NCBI GenBank assembly: GCA_021775805.1
Contig: JAJFHD010000108.1
Location: 1-64,000 of the forward strand
Direction: 5' to 3'
DNA length: 64,000 nucleotides
DNA from: Alphaproteobacteria bacterium
GTDB taxonomy: Bacteria > Pseudomonadota > Alphaproteobacteria > Rhizobiales > JAJFHC01
A program made the position numbers and the translations under genes. Position 1 is the stretch's first letter; the number at the start of each line of letters is the position of its first letter. The notes below the pieces were generated by a model. It saw only the letters and a program-made list of their open reading frames with translations, was not told the origin of the DNA and did not search any database. Positions 24,841-33,531 of the stretch are shown piece after piece.

Positions 24841-25962
24841 CTACAACCGCTCCGGAGACAGATCTCCGGCCGCGACACCGAAGGCCCGCACATCTGCCGG
24901 CAGATCGTCGCCAACCGCCAGGGCGGCGGAGCACCGGCCCATGCCGTATGACGTTTCGATGCCGTAACCGCCCTGGCCGGCACACCAGAAAAATCCATCC
25001 ACGTCCGGCGCATAGCCCGCCACCGGCACACCGTCCGCCACGAAACTGCGCAAACCGGCCCAGCTGCGCTGCAGGCGACGGATCTCCATTGTCGTTGCGG
25101 TCTGGAGCTTGTCGACCACATAGGCGATGTCGATCTCCTCGGGCTGCACGTCCTGCGGCGGCACCGGCGTTTCGTCCGCCGGCGACCCGAGGACGGTGCC
25201 AGCATCGACCTTGAAATAGAACTCTTCGTCGGTATCCATGACCAGCGGCCAGGAATCGTCGACCGCGACATTTGCCGGTATGGTTGCAATCACGGTGCGC
25301 CGCTTGGGGACGAGGCCGATGGTCCCGGTTCCCGCCATTTCAGCGACCACGTCGGCCCAGGCGCCCGCCGCGTTGATCACGACCGGTGCGGCAAACTCAC
25401 CTTGCGGCGTGGTGACATGCCATTTGCCATTTTTGCGGGTTAGTTCTGAAACCGCCGCGTTGCAGACAATCTCGCCACCGTGGCTTTTCAGGCCACGGAT
25501 ATAGCCTTGGTGGATGGCGTTGACGTCGAGCGACAGGGCATTGGGATCCAGAAACGCGCCGGCAAGATAGTCCCGGCGCAGGACCGGCACCTTCGCCGCG
25601 GCCTCGTCTGGCGAAATCATGGAAATGTCGGGAGAGAGTTCCTGAACCGCACCGAGTGCTGCATCGAGGGAGGCGAGTTGGTCTTCGCGCGCGATGAAGA
25701 GAAACCCGAATGGCCTGCTGAGCGCGACATCCGTGAAGCTGGACGGCGGTGCGGTCAGAAACGAAAAGCCCGATTTTGCCAGGGCACGGACAGTGCGGGG
25801 TCCGTAGGCTTCTGTATAGACGGCAACCGAGCGCCCGGTCGTGTGGTAGCCCGGATGGGCCTCCATTTCGAGCAGGATCACCGAATGGTCCCGTGACAGC
25901 CAGTTGCCGCAGGACGTTCCCGCAATACCGGCACCAATGATGAGAAAATCGCACTCGCGCAT
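24841..25962 (-). CDS. FAD-dependent oxidoreductase, DAO family, 373 aa
   Basis: The N-terminal Rossmann motif is FLIIGAGIAGTSCG (about residues 6-19), with the second FAD-contact region TTGRSVAVYTEAYGPRTVRAL. A C-terminal GGYGIETSYGMGRC flavin loop is typical of D-amino-acid-oxidase-like enzymes (glycine/sarcosine oxidase or amino acid dehydrogenase). The ATG has GGAGGGA upstream. The substrate is unknown and no catabolic partner adjoins it. Confidence 0.87.
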   Translation of the reverse strand: MRECDFLIIGAGIAGTSCGNWLSRDHSVILLEMEAHPGYHTTGRSVAVYTEAYGPRTVRALAKSGFSFLTAPPSSFTDVALSRPFGFLFIAREDQLASLDAALGAVQELSPDISMISPDEAAAKVPVLRRDYLAGAFLDPNALSLDVNAIHQGYIRGLKSHGGEIVCNAAVSELTRKNGKWHVTTPQGEFAAPVVINAAGAWADVVAEMAGTGTIGLVPKRRTVIATIPANVAVDDSWPLVMDTDEEFYFKVDAGTVLGSPADETPVPPQDVQPEEIDIAYVVDKLQTATTMEIRRLQRSWAGLRSFVADGVPVAGYAPDVDGFFWCAGQGGYGIETSYGMGRCSAALAVGDDLPADVRAFGVAAGDLSPERL

Positions 25963-26100
25963 TTCTGTCCCTCCTCAGACGTGCCACGCAAGGTTTTGTG
26001 TGCTCGCGGCACCAGCCTCCAGATACAATGCCACAAAGACGTCTGCGTGCAATCCGTCACGCGCCTACCGTGCGGGTTGGAGTCAAATCCCACGAACCGT

Positions 26101-27051
26101 TCATTGCGGGCAGCGGAAGAAAGGTTTCGGCATTTGATCCCGGTCCCATTGCCAAACCGTCGCGTCCTCGTCGAGGGCAACCGTCTGCCTCGTATCGGCA
26201 GCGACGGCCACAACGTTCTCCAATACTTTCACAGGGTCGAGGCCAATGCCGCGGCCCCACATCCACAAGGACCGGTCCGGCCGGATGGCTGCCGAGTGAC
26301 TGGACCCGGTGGCAATTGACGCCGCGCCCTTGAATATCTCGCCCCAGACAATGGCCTTGTCACCCAGTCCGTGGCGACCCAACGGCCCGTAGATGTTTCC
26401 GCCCGTGCCCATGACGACACCGTCGCCGGTCAGGTGAATGGCGTGTCCGGTGTGAGCCTTGATTGACGTGACATTCTGGGCGACCGGGATGAAATTGCCG
26501 GAGGGCCTGAGCTTGCCATCGCCGTATTGGCCGCGATGAGCAAGGCCCCCGACGTACAAGACGCCGGTCCTGGTGATGTAGTAATCGGCGCTGTCGCCGA
26601 TGCTCGCGGCCGCCACGTCATCTGCTGTTTTGACCGGTTCGACGACCTTGCCCGGCCCGAACCAGGATTTCGATCTGGCGATGTACCACAGCGTGTCGTC
26701 GGACCGGATGGCAAAGACACCGCTGCGTCCCGCCGCAAACCACCTGACCTGGTCGAGAAGCTGCAGGCCTGTGTCGGGCGTTTTGTCCCAGCCCATCAAC
26801 TTGCCGTTCCTGGTCAGCACATAACTGGCGTCTCTGCCGACACCGATCTGGGCAACGTTGGATGCTACGGGCTTTGGCTTGTCGACGCCCTGCCACTGGT
26901 AGGCACGTCCATCGCAAACCACCATCTTGCGTTCATAGTAGGCCGCAAGGTGAGCAGACGAGCTGTCTGCCTTGGCGGCTGCGCCACCCAAAAGGGATGC
27001 CACCGTGAGAAAGATCCCGGAAGTTTTTCGAACCGCTATTTTAAAAGGCAT
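26101..27051 (-). CDS. Secreted RCC1-repeat-like beta-propeller protein, 316 aa
   Basis: A signal peptide (about residues 1-28) is followed by repeats of RCC1 type: SYVLTRNGKLMGWDK, VFAIRSDDTLWYIAR, YYITRTGVLYVGG, AIHLTGDGVVMGTGGN, SAAIRPDRSLWMWGRG and TVALDEDATVWQWDRD. Six to seven such blades would form a propeller. Two cysteines lie near the ends (VVCDGRAYQW and FFRCPQ) and might close the ring with a disulfide. It is probably periplasmic; ligand and role unknown. It follows a LysR gene on the same strand by 33 bp. Confidence 0.7.
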   Translation of the reverse strand: MPFKIAVRKTSGIFLTVASLLGGAAAKADSSSAHLAAYYERKMVVCDGRAYQWQGVDKPKPVASNVAQIGVGRDASYVLTRNGKLMGWDKTPDTGLQLLDQVRWFAAGRSGVFAIRSDDTLWYIARSKSWFGPGKVVEPVKTADDVAAASIGDSADYYITRTGVLYVGGLAHRGQYGDGKLRPSGNFIPVAQNVTSIKAHTGHAIHLTGDGVVMGTGGNIYGPLGRHGLGDKAIVWGEIFKGAASIATGSSHSAAIRPDRSLWMWGRGIGLDPVKVLENVVAVAADTRQTVALDEDATVWQWDRDQMPKPFFRCPQ

Positions 27052-27084
27052 GACCCGCCCGTACTCCAGAATGTCAGGTGCGGA

Positions 27085-28011
27085 TCAATCATCGCACAAT
27101 CGGGCCACGTTCAACAAACGCTCCTCAAGGGCCGGCAATGCAAATTCAATGAACTCATTTACCTTTCGCGGCACACGGCGGCCATGTGGAAACATGAGGT
27201 TTACCGGCTGTGGATCGCTCTCAAATTTTTCAAGGACCAGAACCAGTTCACGGGAGGCAAGCTGATTCGCTGCCTGGTAGGAATACAACTGAACGAGACC
27301 GAGGCCTCGCAGTGCCGACTCGACGGCGGCCGCCACCGAATTGAGCCGCAGTCTCGATTTGACGACGATCTGCCGCGGCCTGCCGGAAGGCAGCTTGAAG
27401 TCCCATGGCGTGTAACCGCCCGTCCGTGAAAATGTAATGCAGTGATGATGCGGAACGATTTCGGTGGGTGACGTCGGGCGGCCCTTTGCCGAAAAGTAAT
27501 CGGGACTGGCGCAAACGATCTGCCGGACGATGCCCGCCGTCATGAACTCCATGGCGCCGGCCAATGCAGGCGGTCCGATCCGGATGGCAAGATCGATGCG
27601 CTCCTCCTGGAGGTCCAGCAGCGTATTGGTGAACAGCAGACGCACCTCAATCTCGTCGTGCGCCGCCATGAATTCGTGGACAATCGGCAGGACATGAAGC
27701 CGCCCAAACAGGCTTGGCGCCGTGATCGTCAACAGACCCTTGGCGGTGCGATACTCGCCGGAGGCCTGGCGGCCGGCATTGTCAATATCCTCCAGGATCG
27801 GCTTGATGTCGTCATAGTAACGCTCGCCGCTGTCGGTGACGGTCACGCGGCGGGTCGTCCGGACAAGCAGTTGTGCGCCAAGACTTTCCTCAAGCTCGGC
27901 GATCTTGCGGCTCACCGTGGGCAACGGCATTTTCAATGATCTCGACGCTGCGGAAAAACCCTGCGCCTCCACGACCGCAACATACACCCGCATGGCGCTT
28001 AGCTGATCCAT
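27085..28011 (-). CDS. LysR-family regulator (CrgA/PecT-like group), 308 aa
   Basis: The HTH reads MRVYVAVVEAQGFSAASRSL and PTVSRKIAELEESLG. The effector domain has the group's typical order: GLLTITAPSLFGRLHVLPIV, LLDLQEERIDLAIRIGPP, PWDFKLPSGR, ALRGLGLVQLYSYQAA. Such regulators usually control a divergent oxidoreductase or hydrolase gene; the nearest divergent frame here is the small ORF at 28152. The RCC1-like gene follows 33 bp downstream. Target unknown. Confidence 0.88.
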   Translation of the reverse strand: MDQLSAMRVYVAVVEAQGFSAASRSLKMPLPTVSRKIAELEESLGAQLLVRTTRRVTVTDSGERYYDDIKPILEDIDNAGRQASGEYRTAKGLLTITAPSLFGRLHVLPIVHEFMAAHDEIEVRLLFTNTLLDLQEERIDLAIRIGPPALAGAMEFMTAGIVRQIVCASPDYFSAKGRPTSPTEIVPHHHCITFSRTGGYTPWDFKLPSGRPRQIVVKSRLRLNSVAAAVESALRGLGLVQLYSYQAANQLASRELVLVLEKFESDPQPVNLMFPHGRRVPRKVNEFIEFALPALEERLLNVARLCDD

Positions 28012-28151
28012 CTTATTATCCCATTATTCGAGACAGTCTAACTTAATATGAACATATTTTACCAAAACCAGAAACTACTATAATGGCAAACATTCACGTG
28101 ACCCTGACTGAATTGCTCGATCCGTGATCCGGGATTTGTAGGAGACAACAC

Positions 28152-28355
28152 ATGACGATGAACAAGCCTCGGCCTGCCAAAGACCGAAAGTCTATCGGAC
28201 AGGTTGTGTTTCTCAGTGAGAAGATGGCCATCGCCCGCGAGATAAGCTCATGCTGCGTCGGCACCGAGGCCGCACTGGAAACGAATTCAGGCTTCGGGAG
28301 GCTGGTCAAACGGTTGATCGGGCGAGACGGCATCCCGGATTCGAGTTTCAATTAG
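28152..28355 (+). CDS. Small hypothetical protein, 67 aa
   Basis: The ATG is preceded by AGGAG at ideal spacing. The product (MTMNKPRPAKDRKSIG start) is basic at its N-terminus, with two adjacent cysteines (SSCCVG), and has no recognised family. It is divergent from the LysR gene at 28011, a common arrangement for a regulated gene, and AT-rich sequence lies between them. Coding status rests on the ribosome site and position alone. Confidence 0.4.
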   Translation: MTMNKPRPAKDRKSIGQVVFLSEKMAIAREISSCCVGTEAALETNSGFGRLVKRLIGRDGIPDSSFN

Positions 28356-28431
28356 GCCGAAACCGCAACGCTGAAAACCGCGCTGCTTTTCACGGCTACG
28401 CGGTCTGTTTTCGATCTGACAGATGTCGACG

Positions 28432-29406
28432 TCAGTTGTTGCGGTCGAGAAAGTCGATCATACGGGCAGCGATTTGAGGGCCGTATTCCTCAAGGGCGAA
28501 GTGGCCGGTGTCGAGCAGGTGAAACTCGAGGCTCTTCAGGTCGCGCTTGTAGGGGTGTGCGCCGTCGGCCGGGAAAATCGGATCGTTCTTGCCCCACATC
28601 AGCAACGCCGGGGTCTGGTGCTTGCGGAACAGGGCCTGCCATTTTGGATACTCGGCGACGTTGGTGCCGTAGTCGAGGAACAGTTCGAGCTGGACCTCCT
28701 GGTTGCCCTTTCGGTCAAGCAGGTACTGGACGTGCCAGTAGTTGTCGGGGCTGACGCGCTCGGGGTTTTTGGTGCCGTGGGTGAACTGCCACTTTGTGGC
28801 ATCCAGCGTCAGGAAGCCTCTCAGCTTGTCGCCGTTTTCCGTTGTCGGGTTTGCCCAATAGGCCTTGATGGGAGTCCAGAATTCACGCAAGCCCTCTTCG
28901 TAGGCATTGCCGTTCTGGATGACGAAGCCGCTGACACGCTCGGGGTTTTCGGCATACATGCGGAAGCCGACCGGCGCACCGTAGTCCATGAGATAGACCG
29001 CATAGCGGTCGACCTTCTTGCGGTCCAGCAGTGTTGTCATCATGCCGGCAATCTTTGCAAACGAGTACTCGAAGTCATCCGCCTGCGGCATGCCGGACGC
29101 ACCGAAGCCTGGAAAGTCCGGCGCAATCACATGATACTTGCGCCCGAGATGCGGAATGAGGTTTCGGAACATGTGCGAGGATGTGGGAAATCCGTGCAGC
29201 AGGAGAACGGTCGGACGCGAAGGATCGCCGGCTTCACGATAGGCGATCTTGACGCCGTCGATGGTTTCCGAACGGAAGGCGACCTGTTCGACTTGGACGG
29301 CCCGTTGGGCATCCACGGCCAAGGTCGGTGACGCTGTCGCAATCGGGAGAGAAACGGTGAGGGCCAAGAGGCTTGCACCGAACAGTGATTTGAGGGAGCG
29401 GGTCAT
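28432..29406 (-). CDS. Exported alpha/beta hydrolase, haloalkane dehalogenase/epoxide hydrolase-like
   Basis: A signal peptide (about residues 1-31) precedes an alpha/beta hydrolase fold. The oxyanion region is [13 protein letters not shown], the nucleophile elbow is [10 protein letters not shown] with Asp rather than Ser, the acid is in WGKNDPIFP, and the catalytic His is in [11 protein letters not shown]. An Asp nucleophile is typical of dehalogenases and epoxide hydrolases. Export to the periplasm is less usual for those enzymes. The ATG has AAGGAGG upstream. Substrate unknown; many proteins of this group are annotated only as hydrolases. Confidence 0.85.
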   Translation of the reverse strand: MTRSLKSLFGASLLALTVSLPIATASPTLAVDAQRAVQVEQVAFRSETIDGVKIAYREAGDPSRPTVLLLHGFPTSSHMFRNLIPHLGRKYHVIAPDFPGFGASGMPQADDFEYSFAKIAGMMTTLLDRKKVDRYAVYLMDYGAPVGFRMYAENPERVSGFVIQNGNAYEEGLREFWTPIKAYWANPTTENGDKLRGFLTLDATKWQFTHGTKNPERVSPDNYWHVQYLLDRKGNQEVQLELFLDYGTNVAEYPKWQALFRKHQTPALLMWGKNDPIFPADGAHPYKRDLKSLEFHLLDTGHFALEEYGPQIAARMIDFLDRNN

Positions 29407-29714
29407 TGGGCGTCCTCCTTACGAGGGTTGGTTGGTGACGTTTCCTGAGATCTTGACTGTCCGGTCGCTTCTGCGTCCTGACACTTGAGATATATTCAAT
29501 TGCGCAAAACGTTATAATTCACATAAATTTCAATTAACTATTGCGTTTATAGAAACAATAGATCTCTGTCTCAGCTTCACATCGGCCGCGGTCCGTTTCA
29601 CGCGTGTTGCTTTTCCATGCCATTTGCGTTGTCATCCACGCCTGTCCGGCTTTGCGCCGCGGCACATGAAGGAGGCGACTCCGGCGTGCTCAACACTGCA
29701 AGGGAGGCAATCGG
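29407..29714. other. Divergent intergenic region, AT-rich centre
   Basis: The stretch around 29490-29565 is clearly AT-rich and should carry promoters for the hydrolase and racemase-like genes. CTATTG (29538-29543) and CAATAG (29556-29561) form an inverted repeat there. No gene is supported. Confidence 0.45.
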
Positions 29715-30431
29715 TTGCGACTTGGGTTTCTGTTTCCCCCGTGCGGCGGCGAAGACGAGCTTTACATGCACGGCGAGGCGGTCGGCGGCGACGTGCGGAT
29801 CCTTCTCATGGGCACACGCATTTTTGGCGACGACGACGAGCACGCGCCGCACCATCTGAGCCGGACCGGATCGATCGACCATCTGACGATGCATGCCCGG
29901 GTCATGGCCCGCATGAAGCCCGACAGCGTCGTCTGGGCATGCACGAGCGGCAGTTTCATCGACGGGCTTGCTCATGCCGAACGACAGGTCGAGGCGATTG
30001 AAGAGATTACTGCCTGCCCGGCTTCAAGCACGTCGCTTGCGTTTGTTTCGGGGCTGCGCCACCTCGGCATCGATCAGGTAGCCACGCTGGCGAGTTATCC
30101 CGAGGAAGCGGCCAGCGCATTCAGCGGGTTTTTGAAAGAGTGCGGCATCGACGTCTGTGACGGCACATCACTTGGGGCTCCATCGGGCCCGGCCGCAGCG
30201 AACCTCGGCAGCCAAAGGCTGACGGACGCCGCCGAGTCCCTTGCCGTTCCAGAAAACGGCGCCCTCCTGATCCCCGACACAGCCATGCCATCCATGCATC
30301 TGATTGAACCTCTGGAGTCCCGGTTGGGTTGTGCTGTTTTGACCGCAAACCAGGTATCGTTGTGGCAAGGCGTACGACTGGCCGGCGGTTCAACGCAAGG
30401 ACGCGGCCCCGGCATGTTGTTCCAGCGATGA
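29715..30431 (+). CDS. Asp/Glu racemase-superfamily protein (maleate isomerase/AMDase-like), 238 aa
   Basis: The start is a TTG with GGGAGG seven bases upstream. The fold pattern matches maleate isomerase and arylmalonate decarboxylase: LTMHARVMARMKPDSVVWACTSG with Cys76, then VSGLRHLGIDQVATLASYPEE and GCAVLTANQVSLWQ. The second catalytic Cys expected near residues 186-191 is absent: the segment is LLIPDTAM. With only the first Cys, two-base racemase/isomerase chemistry is unlikely; a one-Cys lyase or decarboxylase role is possible. No neighbour indicates the pathway. Confidence 0.75.
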   Translation: MRLGFLFPPCGGEDELYMHGEAVGGDVRILLMGTRIFGDDDEHAPHHLSRTGSIDHLTMHARVMARMKPDSVVWACTSGSFIDGLAHAERQVEAIEEITACPASSTSLAFVSGLRHLGIDQVATLASYPEEAASAFSGFLKECGIDVCDGTSLGAPSGPAAANLGSQRLTDAAESLAVPENGALLIPDTAMPSMHLIEPLESRLGCAVLTANQVSLWQGVRLAGGSTQGRGPGMLFQR

Positions 30432-30478
30432 ACCCGAGATCTCCGAACCCGGGAATGCGCGAAGCCCGGCTATGAGTG

Positions 30479-31105
30479 TCACTTCTTCAGGAAGGCGAAC
30501 AAGGCGTTGAAGTCGCCCTTGGACCTGCGCAGGACCTTCTTGAACTCCGAGCGCATGTGGACGGAGAGCCAGACCCCGTAGACGCTGATGTCGACGATCC
30601 GGTAGCGGCCCTGACGCCCGGTGATCATCCACTCGATCGGACTGGAGGTCACGTTGCCGTCATAGAGCACTTGTGTCGTCACCACGGTGTGGCGCGCGCC
30701 TCTCTTGCGGCTGCCTTTGACCTGCATCTTCTGGCCGGCAAACTGCTTGTAGTAGCTGGCGAACAGCCGAGCGGTGTATTCTTCGACGAGGCGCTGATAC
30801 TCGCCTTTCTTTGTCGCCGGCAGCTTGCGCCTGTAGGGACCGAGCAATTGCGGCGACACCGCACGGATGCTCGAATACTGACGCAGCATTTTTTTGAAAC
30901 CGCTGGTCAGATGAGATTTCGACCCTCCCGCCCGTGCGGTGACGATCGCCTGATTGCCGACTTTACCGGCGTATTTCTCCGGCCCGCTCAACGCAAAGGC
31001 CTGTCCGCTGCCGGCCATCAGAGCGACAACCAGAACCACCGCCGCCAGGCTTGACGATGTGAGGCGTTCGGCTGAACGCAGAGAGAATTTAATCAAAGAA
31101 TCCAT
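30479..31105 (-). CDS. MlaC/Ttg2D-family periplasmic protein, second paralog, 208 aa
   Basis: A Sec signal peptide (about residues 1-38, ending AFA) precedes an MlaC core: YRRKLPATKKGEYQRLVEEY, GNVTSSPIEWMITGRQGRYR and IVDISVYGVWLSVHMRSEF, ending FNALFAFLKK. Starts further upstream (to 31186) are open, but the ATG at 31105 has GAGGA at good spacing. Like the Tat-linked copy at 9.9 kb, it lacks mlaDEF neighbours. It converges on the racemase-like gene. Confidence 0.8.
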   Translation of the reverse strand: MDSLIKFSLRSAERLTSSSLAAVVLVVALMAGSGQAFALSGPEKYAGKVGNQAIVTARAGGSKSHLTSGFKKMLRQYSSIRAVSPQLLGPYRRKLPATKKGEYQRLVEEYTARLFASYYKQFAGQKMQVKGSRKRGARHTVVTTQVLYDGNVTSSPIEWMITGRQGRYRIVDISVYGVWLSVHMRSEFKKVLRRSKGDFNALFAFLKK

Positions 31106-31449
31106 TTCGATCATTTCCTCTAAATTGTTCGACGTCGTTGCCGCCTTCGGCAACTGCATAAACGCGGGCAATTCACCGCTGCCCAACGTTTCATATGGGG
31201 ATCTGTGTCCGTACCTGCCAAGATCTACTCCAATTCAGTGAGTCGCACAAAGTGGTGAAACATTGACGACACACATTTGGCAAAAGACGCTGGTGGCAAA
31301 GGACGCTGGTTCTCCCAATTGCGCGCGCTGTGAGCACAACAACCGCGATGTGCTGCGGCCCCTCCATTCGCGTTTGCGATGCAGATACGTAGAAATATTG
31401 GCATTATGGTGGCGCCAAACAAGGGATTGTGTACAGATAGTGACCGACC

Positions 31450-31467
31450 GGATACCGCAAATGAGGC
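31450..31467 (+). promoter_or_regulatory. Half-conserved copy of the LuxR-site sequence upstream of luxR
   Basis: GGATACCGCAA at 31450-31460 is identical to the left part of the palindrome downstream of this regulator at 32377. The right half here (TGAGGC) is degenerate. It lies about 70-85 bp upstream of the ATG at 31535, a natural place for autoregulation. Confidence 0.5.
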
Positions 31468-31534
31468 GTTGTCTCCTGTCCAATTGCTCCGCCATGAGAC
31501 GCAGCCTTTAGCGTTTCTAAAGAACACTGGTGCG

Positions 31535-32368
31535 ATGACGATCGATCTGCGAACACCTGAATGGTATGCCCTCCTCGCCGATCTTGGCACTGAGGTCGAG
31601 CGCCCCGGCTTTGCCGAATGCCTTGTTCGTACTCTATCGGCAATGCTGGACTTCAGTTCGTCAATGGTTCTGATCTACCGCCGGGACGACACGCCCTTCA
31701 TTGTCCACGATCACCTGGAACGCGATCAGCAGGATCGTTTCACGTCTGCCTATCTCTCCGGTATCTATCTGGTAAGCCCGTTCTACCGGGAAGCCCGGAC
31801 CTGCCACACGCCTGCGGTCAAGACCCTCAAGACGCTGGCACCCGATGGCTTCAAGCAGAGCGAGTATTACAAAGAATATTACAGCCAGATCGGATTTTCG
31901 GATCTGATCGGAATTTTCGTGCCCCTCCCGAACAAGGCCTGCGCGATGATCTCGTTGGGTCGTGACGGCAATGAGCCAGCTTTCCGCAGCCGCGATATCA
32001 CCCGCCTGTCGATCACCCTGCCCCTGTTTGCGGCTCTGGTTCGACGCCACTGGGACGACGGCAACGCAGTCGGACCGGAAAACACCAAAAACACCAAATC
32101 GACACACGCCCATGTGCTGGAAGTCTTCCGTACCTTTGCCCACGGCGAACTCACTCCCAGGGAAGCAGAGATCGTGCGGCTGATTCTTCTGGGGCATTCG
32201 TCGAAATCGATTGCACGCCTGGTTTCCATATCGAGCGAGACGGTCAGGGTCCACCGCCGCAACATCTACGCAAAGATGGGGCTGACGTCCCAGGGCGACC
32301 TCTTCTCGGCATTTCTGACGGCGCTTGGCATCGAAGGCAAGCCGGAGCAACAGGCGCCCGAAACCTGA
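31535..32368 (+). CDS. LuxR-family transcriptional regulator, 277 aa
   Basis: The C-terminal LuxR HTH (GELTPREAEIVRLILLGHSSKSIARLVSIS, then ETVRVHRRNIYAKMG) occupies about residues 205-265. The N-terminal half (FSSSMVLIYRRDDTP, YLVSPFYRE, SDLIGIFVPLP) is a GAF-like sensory domain without clear acyl-homoserine-lactone residues. The frame is open from 31379, but the ATG at 31535 leaves the operator-like sequence upstream rather than inside the gene. It is 93 bp before an arginine-deiminase-fold enzyme, with a palindrome between, so that enzyme is its likely target. Confidence 0.85.
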   Translation: MTIDLRTPEWYALLADLGTEVERPGFAECLVRTLSAMLDFSSSMVLIYRRDDTPFIVHDHLERDQQDRFTSAYLSGIYLVSPFYREARTCHTPAVKTLKTLAPDGFKQSEYYKEYYSQIGFSDLIGIFVPLPNKACAMISLGRDGNEPAFRSRDITRLSITLPLFAALVRRHWDDGNAVGPENTKNTKSTHAHVLEVFRTFAHGELTPREAEIVRLILLGHSSKSIARLVSISSETVRVHRRNIYAKMGLTSQGDLFSAFLTALGIEGKPEQQAPET

Positions 32369-32378
32369 CAGACAGCGG

Positions 32379-32396
32379 ATACCGCAAGTGCGGTAT
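32379..32396. promoter_or_regulatory. 18-bp lux-box-like palindrome
   Basis: ATACCGCA (32379-32386) and TGCGGTAT (32389-32396) form a perfect inverted repeat with a 2-nt centre, the size of a LuxR-type operator. It lies 66 bp upstream of the amidinotransferase-fold gene start, and its left half recurs upstream of luxR. Confidence 0.7.
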
Positions 32397-32461
32397 GGCG
32401 CTCGCGATTGGCCACGGCTAGACTTCAAGTCCAGCGGAACCAGAACATGCGGGTGAGCATC

Positions 32462-33418
32462 ATGAGCGAAAACCAATCTGCCAACCAAACTGCCAACGGC
32501 GGCGTACCCCTGATGGCCCGGGTGCCGGGCGGCGGCACACCGAAGATGGCCGACTGGGGACTGAAGTCCGAAGCCGGACGCCTGCGCGATGTCCTGCTCG
32601 GGCCTGCCGAAACTTTCCACTGGATGGCCGACAACGCCACCTACAGTTCGATCGTGCGCGATACCCTGCGCAAGGGTTACACGTTCGACAAGCAGGCCGC
32701 TATGCGCCAGCACCGCGAAATGGTCGATGCCTACCAGCAGGCCGGGGTCAAGGTGCATTTTCTGCCCGCCAACGAAAACACGCCCTATCAGGTCTATGCC
32801 CGCGACTCGAGTTTCATGACGCCGTGGGGTGCCGTGATCTGCCAGCTGGCGAACCCGCGCCGGCGCGGCGAGTATGCCGAATGCCTGCGGTTCTACCTGT
32901 CGAACGGCATTCCGATATACGACATGGTCAGCGCCGGCAATTTCGAGGGCGGCGACTGCAATATCGTTACCCCCGACAGCGTGCTGATCGGCTACACCGG
33001 ATTCCGCTGCGAGGAAGAAGCCGCCGTCCAGATCGGTGGCTGGTTCAAGGATGAAGGCTGGGACGTGAAATACGCCCCGATCGATCCGTTCTACGTCCAT
33101 ATCGATCTGATGGTGTGCATGCTGAACGAGAAGTGCGCTGCGGTGTGCCTGGATACGACGGAAGAGGACGTGGTCGACTGGCTCAAGTCGAAGGGCATCG
33201 AAATCGTGCCCGTGAGCTTCAAGGACACCATGACCCTTGGCTGCAACGTCATGTCGCTGGGCGATGACCGGATCCTGTCCAACGCGGGAAGTGCCGGGCT
33301 CAACGAAAAACTCAGGGCGCTCGGCTTTCACGTCTATGACCCGGACATTTCAATGTTCACGCGTGCCGGTGGCGGTATCCACTGCATGGCGCAACCGTTG
33401 AGGCGGGACGCTGCCTGA
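32462..33418 (+). CDS. Arginine deiminase/DDAH-superfamily guanidine-modifying enzyme, 318 aa
   Basis: Catalytic features of the pentein superfamily are present: YARDSSFM, GNFEGGDCN (Glu162, Asp165), His213 in YVHIDLMVCML and the nucleophile Cys308 in GGGIHCMAQPL. Such enzymes hydrolyse or transfer the amidino group of arginine, methylarginine, agmatine or guanidino compounds. The exact substrate is not determined. The ATG at 32462 follows GGGTGAG; an earlier one at 32447 is possible. It lies downstream of a LuxR gene and a palindromic site, so it is probably inducible. Confidence 0.87.
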   Translation: MSENQSANQTANGGVPLMARVPGGGTPKMADWGLKSEAGRLRDVLLGPAETFHWMADNATYSSIVRDTLRKGYTFDKQAAMRQHREMVDAYQQAGVKVHFLPANENTPYQVYARDSSFMTPWGAVICQLANPRRRGEYAECLRFYLSNGIPIYDMVSAGNFEGGDCNIVTPDSVLIGYTGFRCEEEAAVQIGGWFKDEGWDVKYAPIDPFYVHIDLMVCMLNEKCAAVCLDTTEEDVVDWLKSKGIEIVPVSFKDTMTLGCNVMSLGDDRILSNAGSAGLNEKLRALGFHVYDPDISMFTRAGGGIHCMAQPLRRDAA

Positions 33419-33531
33419 TCTCCGTCCTTGTCACGAAAGTCTGATCCGCGCCAACAGGAGCGTGGGGTGCCCGCCTCCGCCGGACGTGCTATAAATCGGT
33501 GCATGGTTGTCTTGATCGAAAGGACAGGTCC

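Noticed and set aside
31661-33331. A 556-codon open frame on the minus strand
   Set aside because: It mirrors the LuxR and arginine-deiminase-fold genes, both of which have clear families and ribosome sites.
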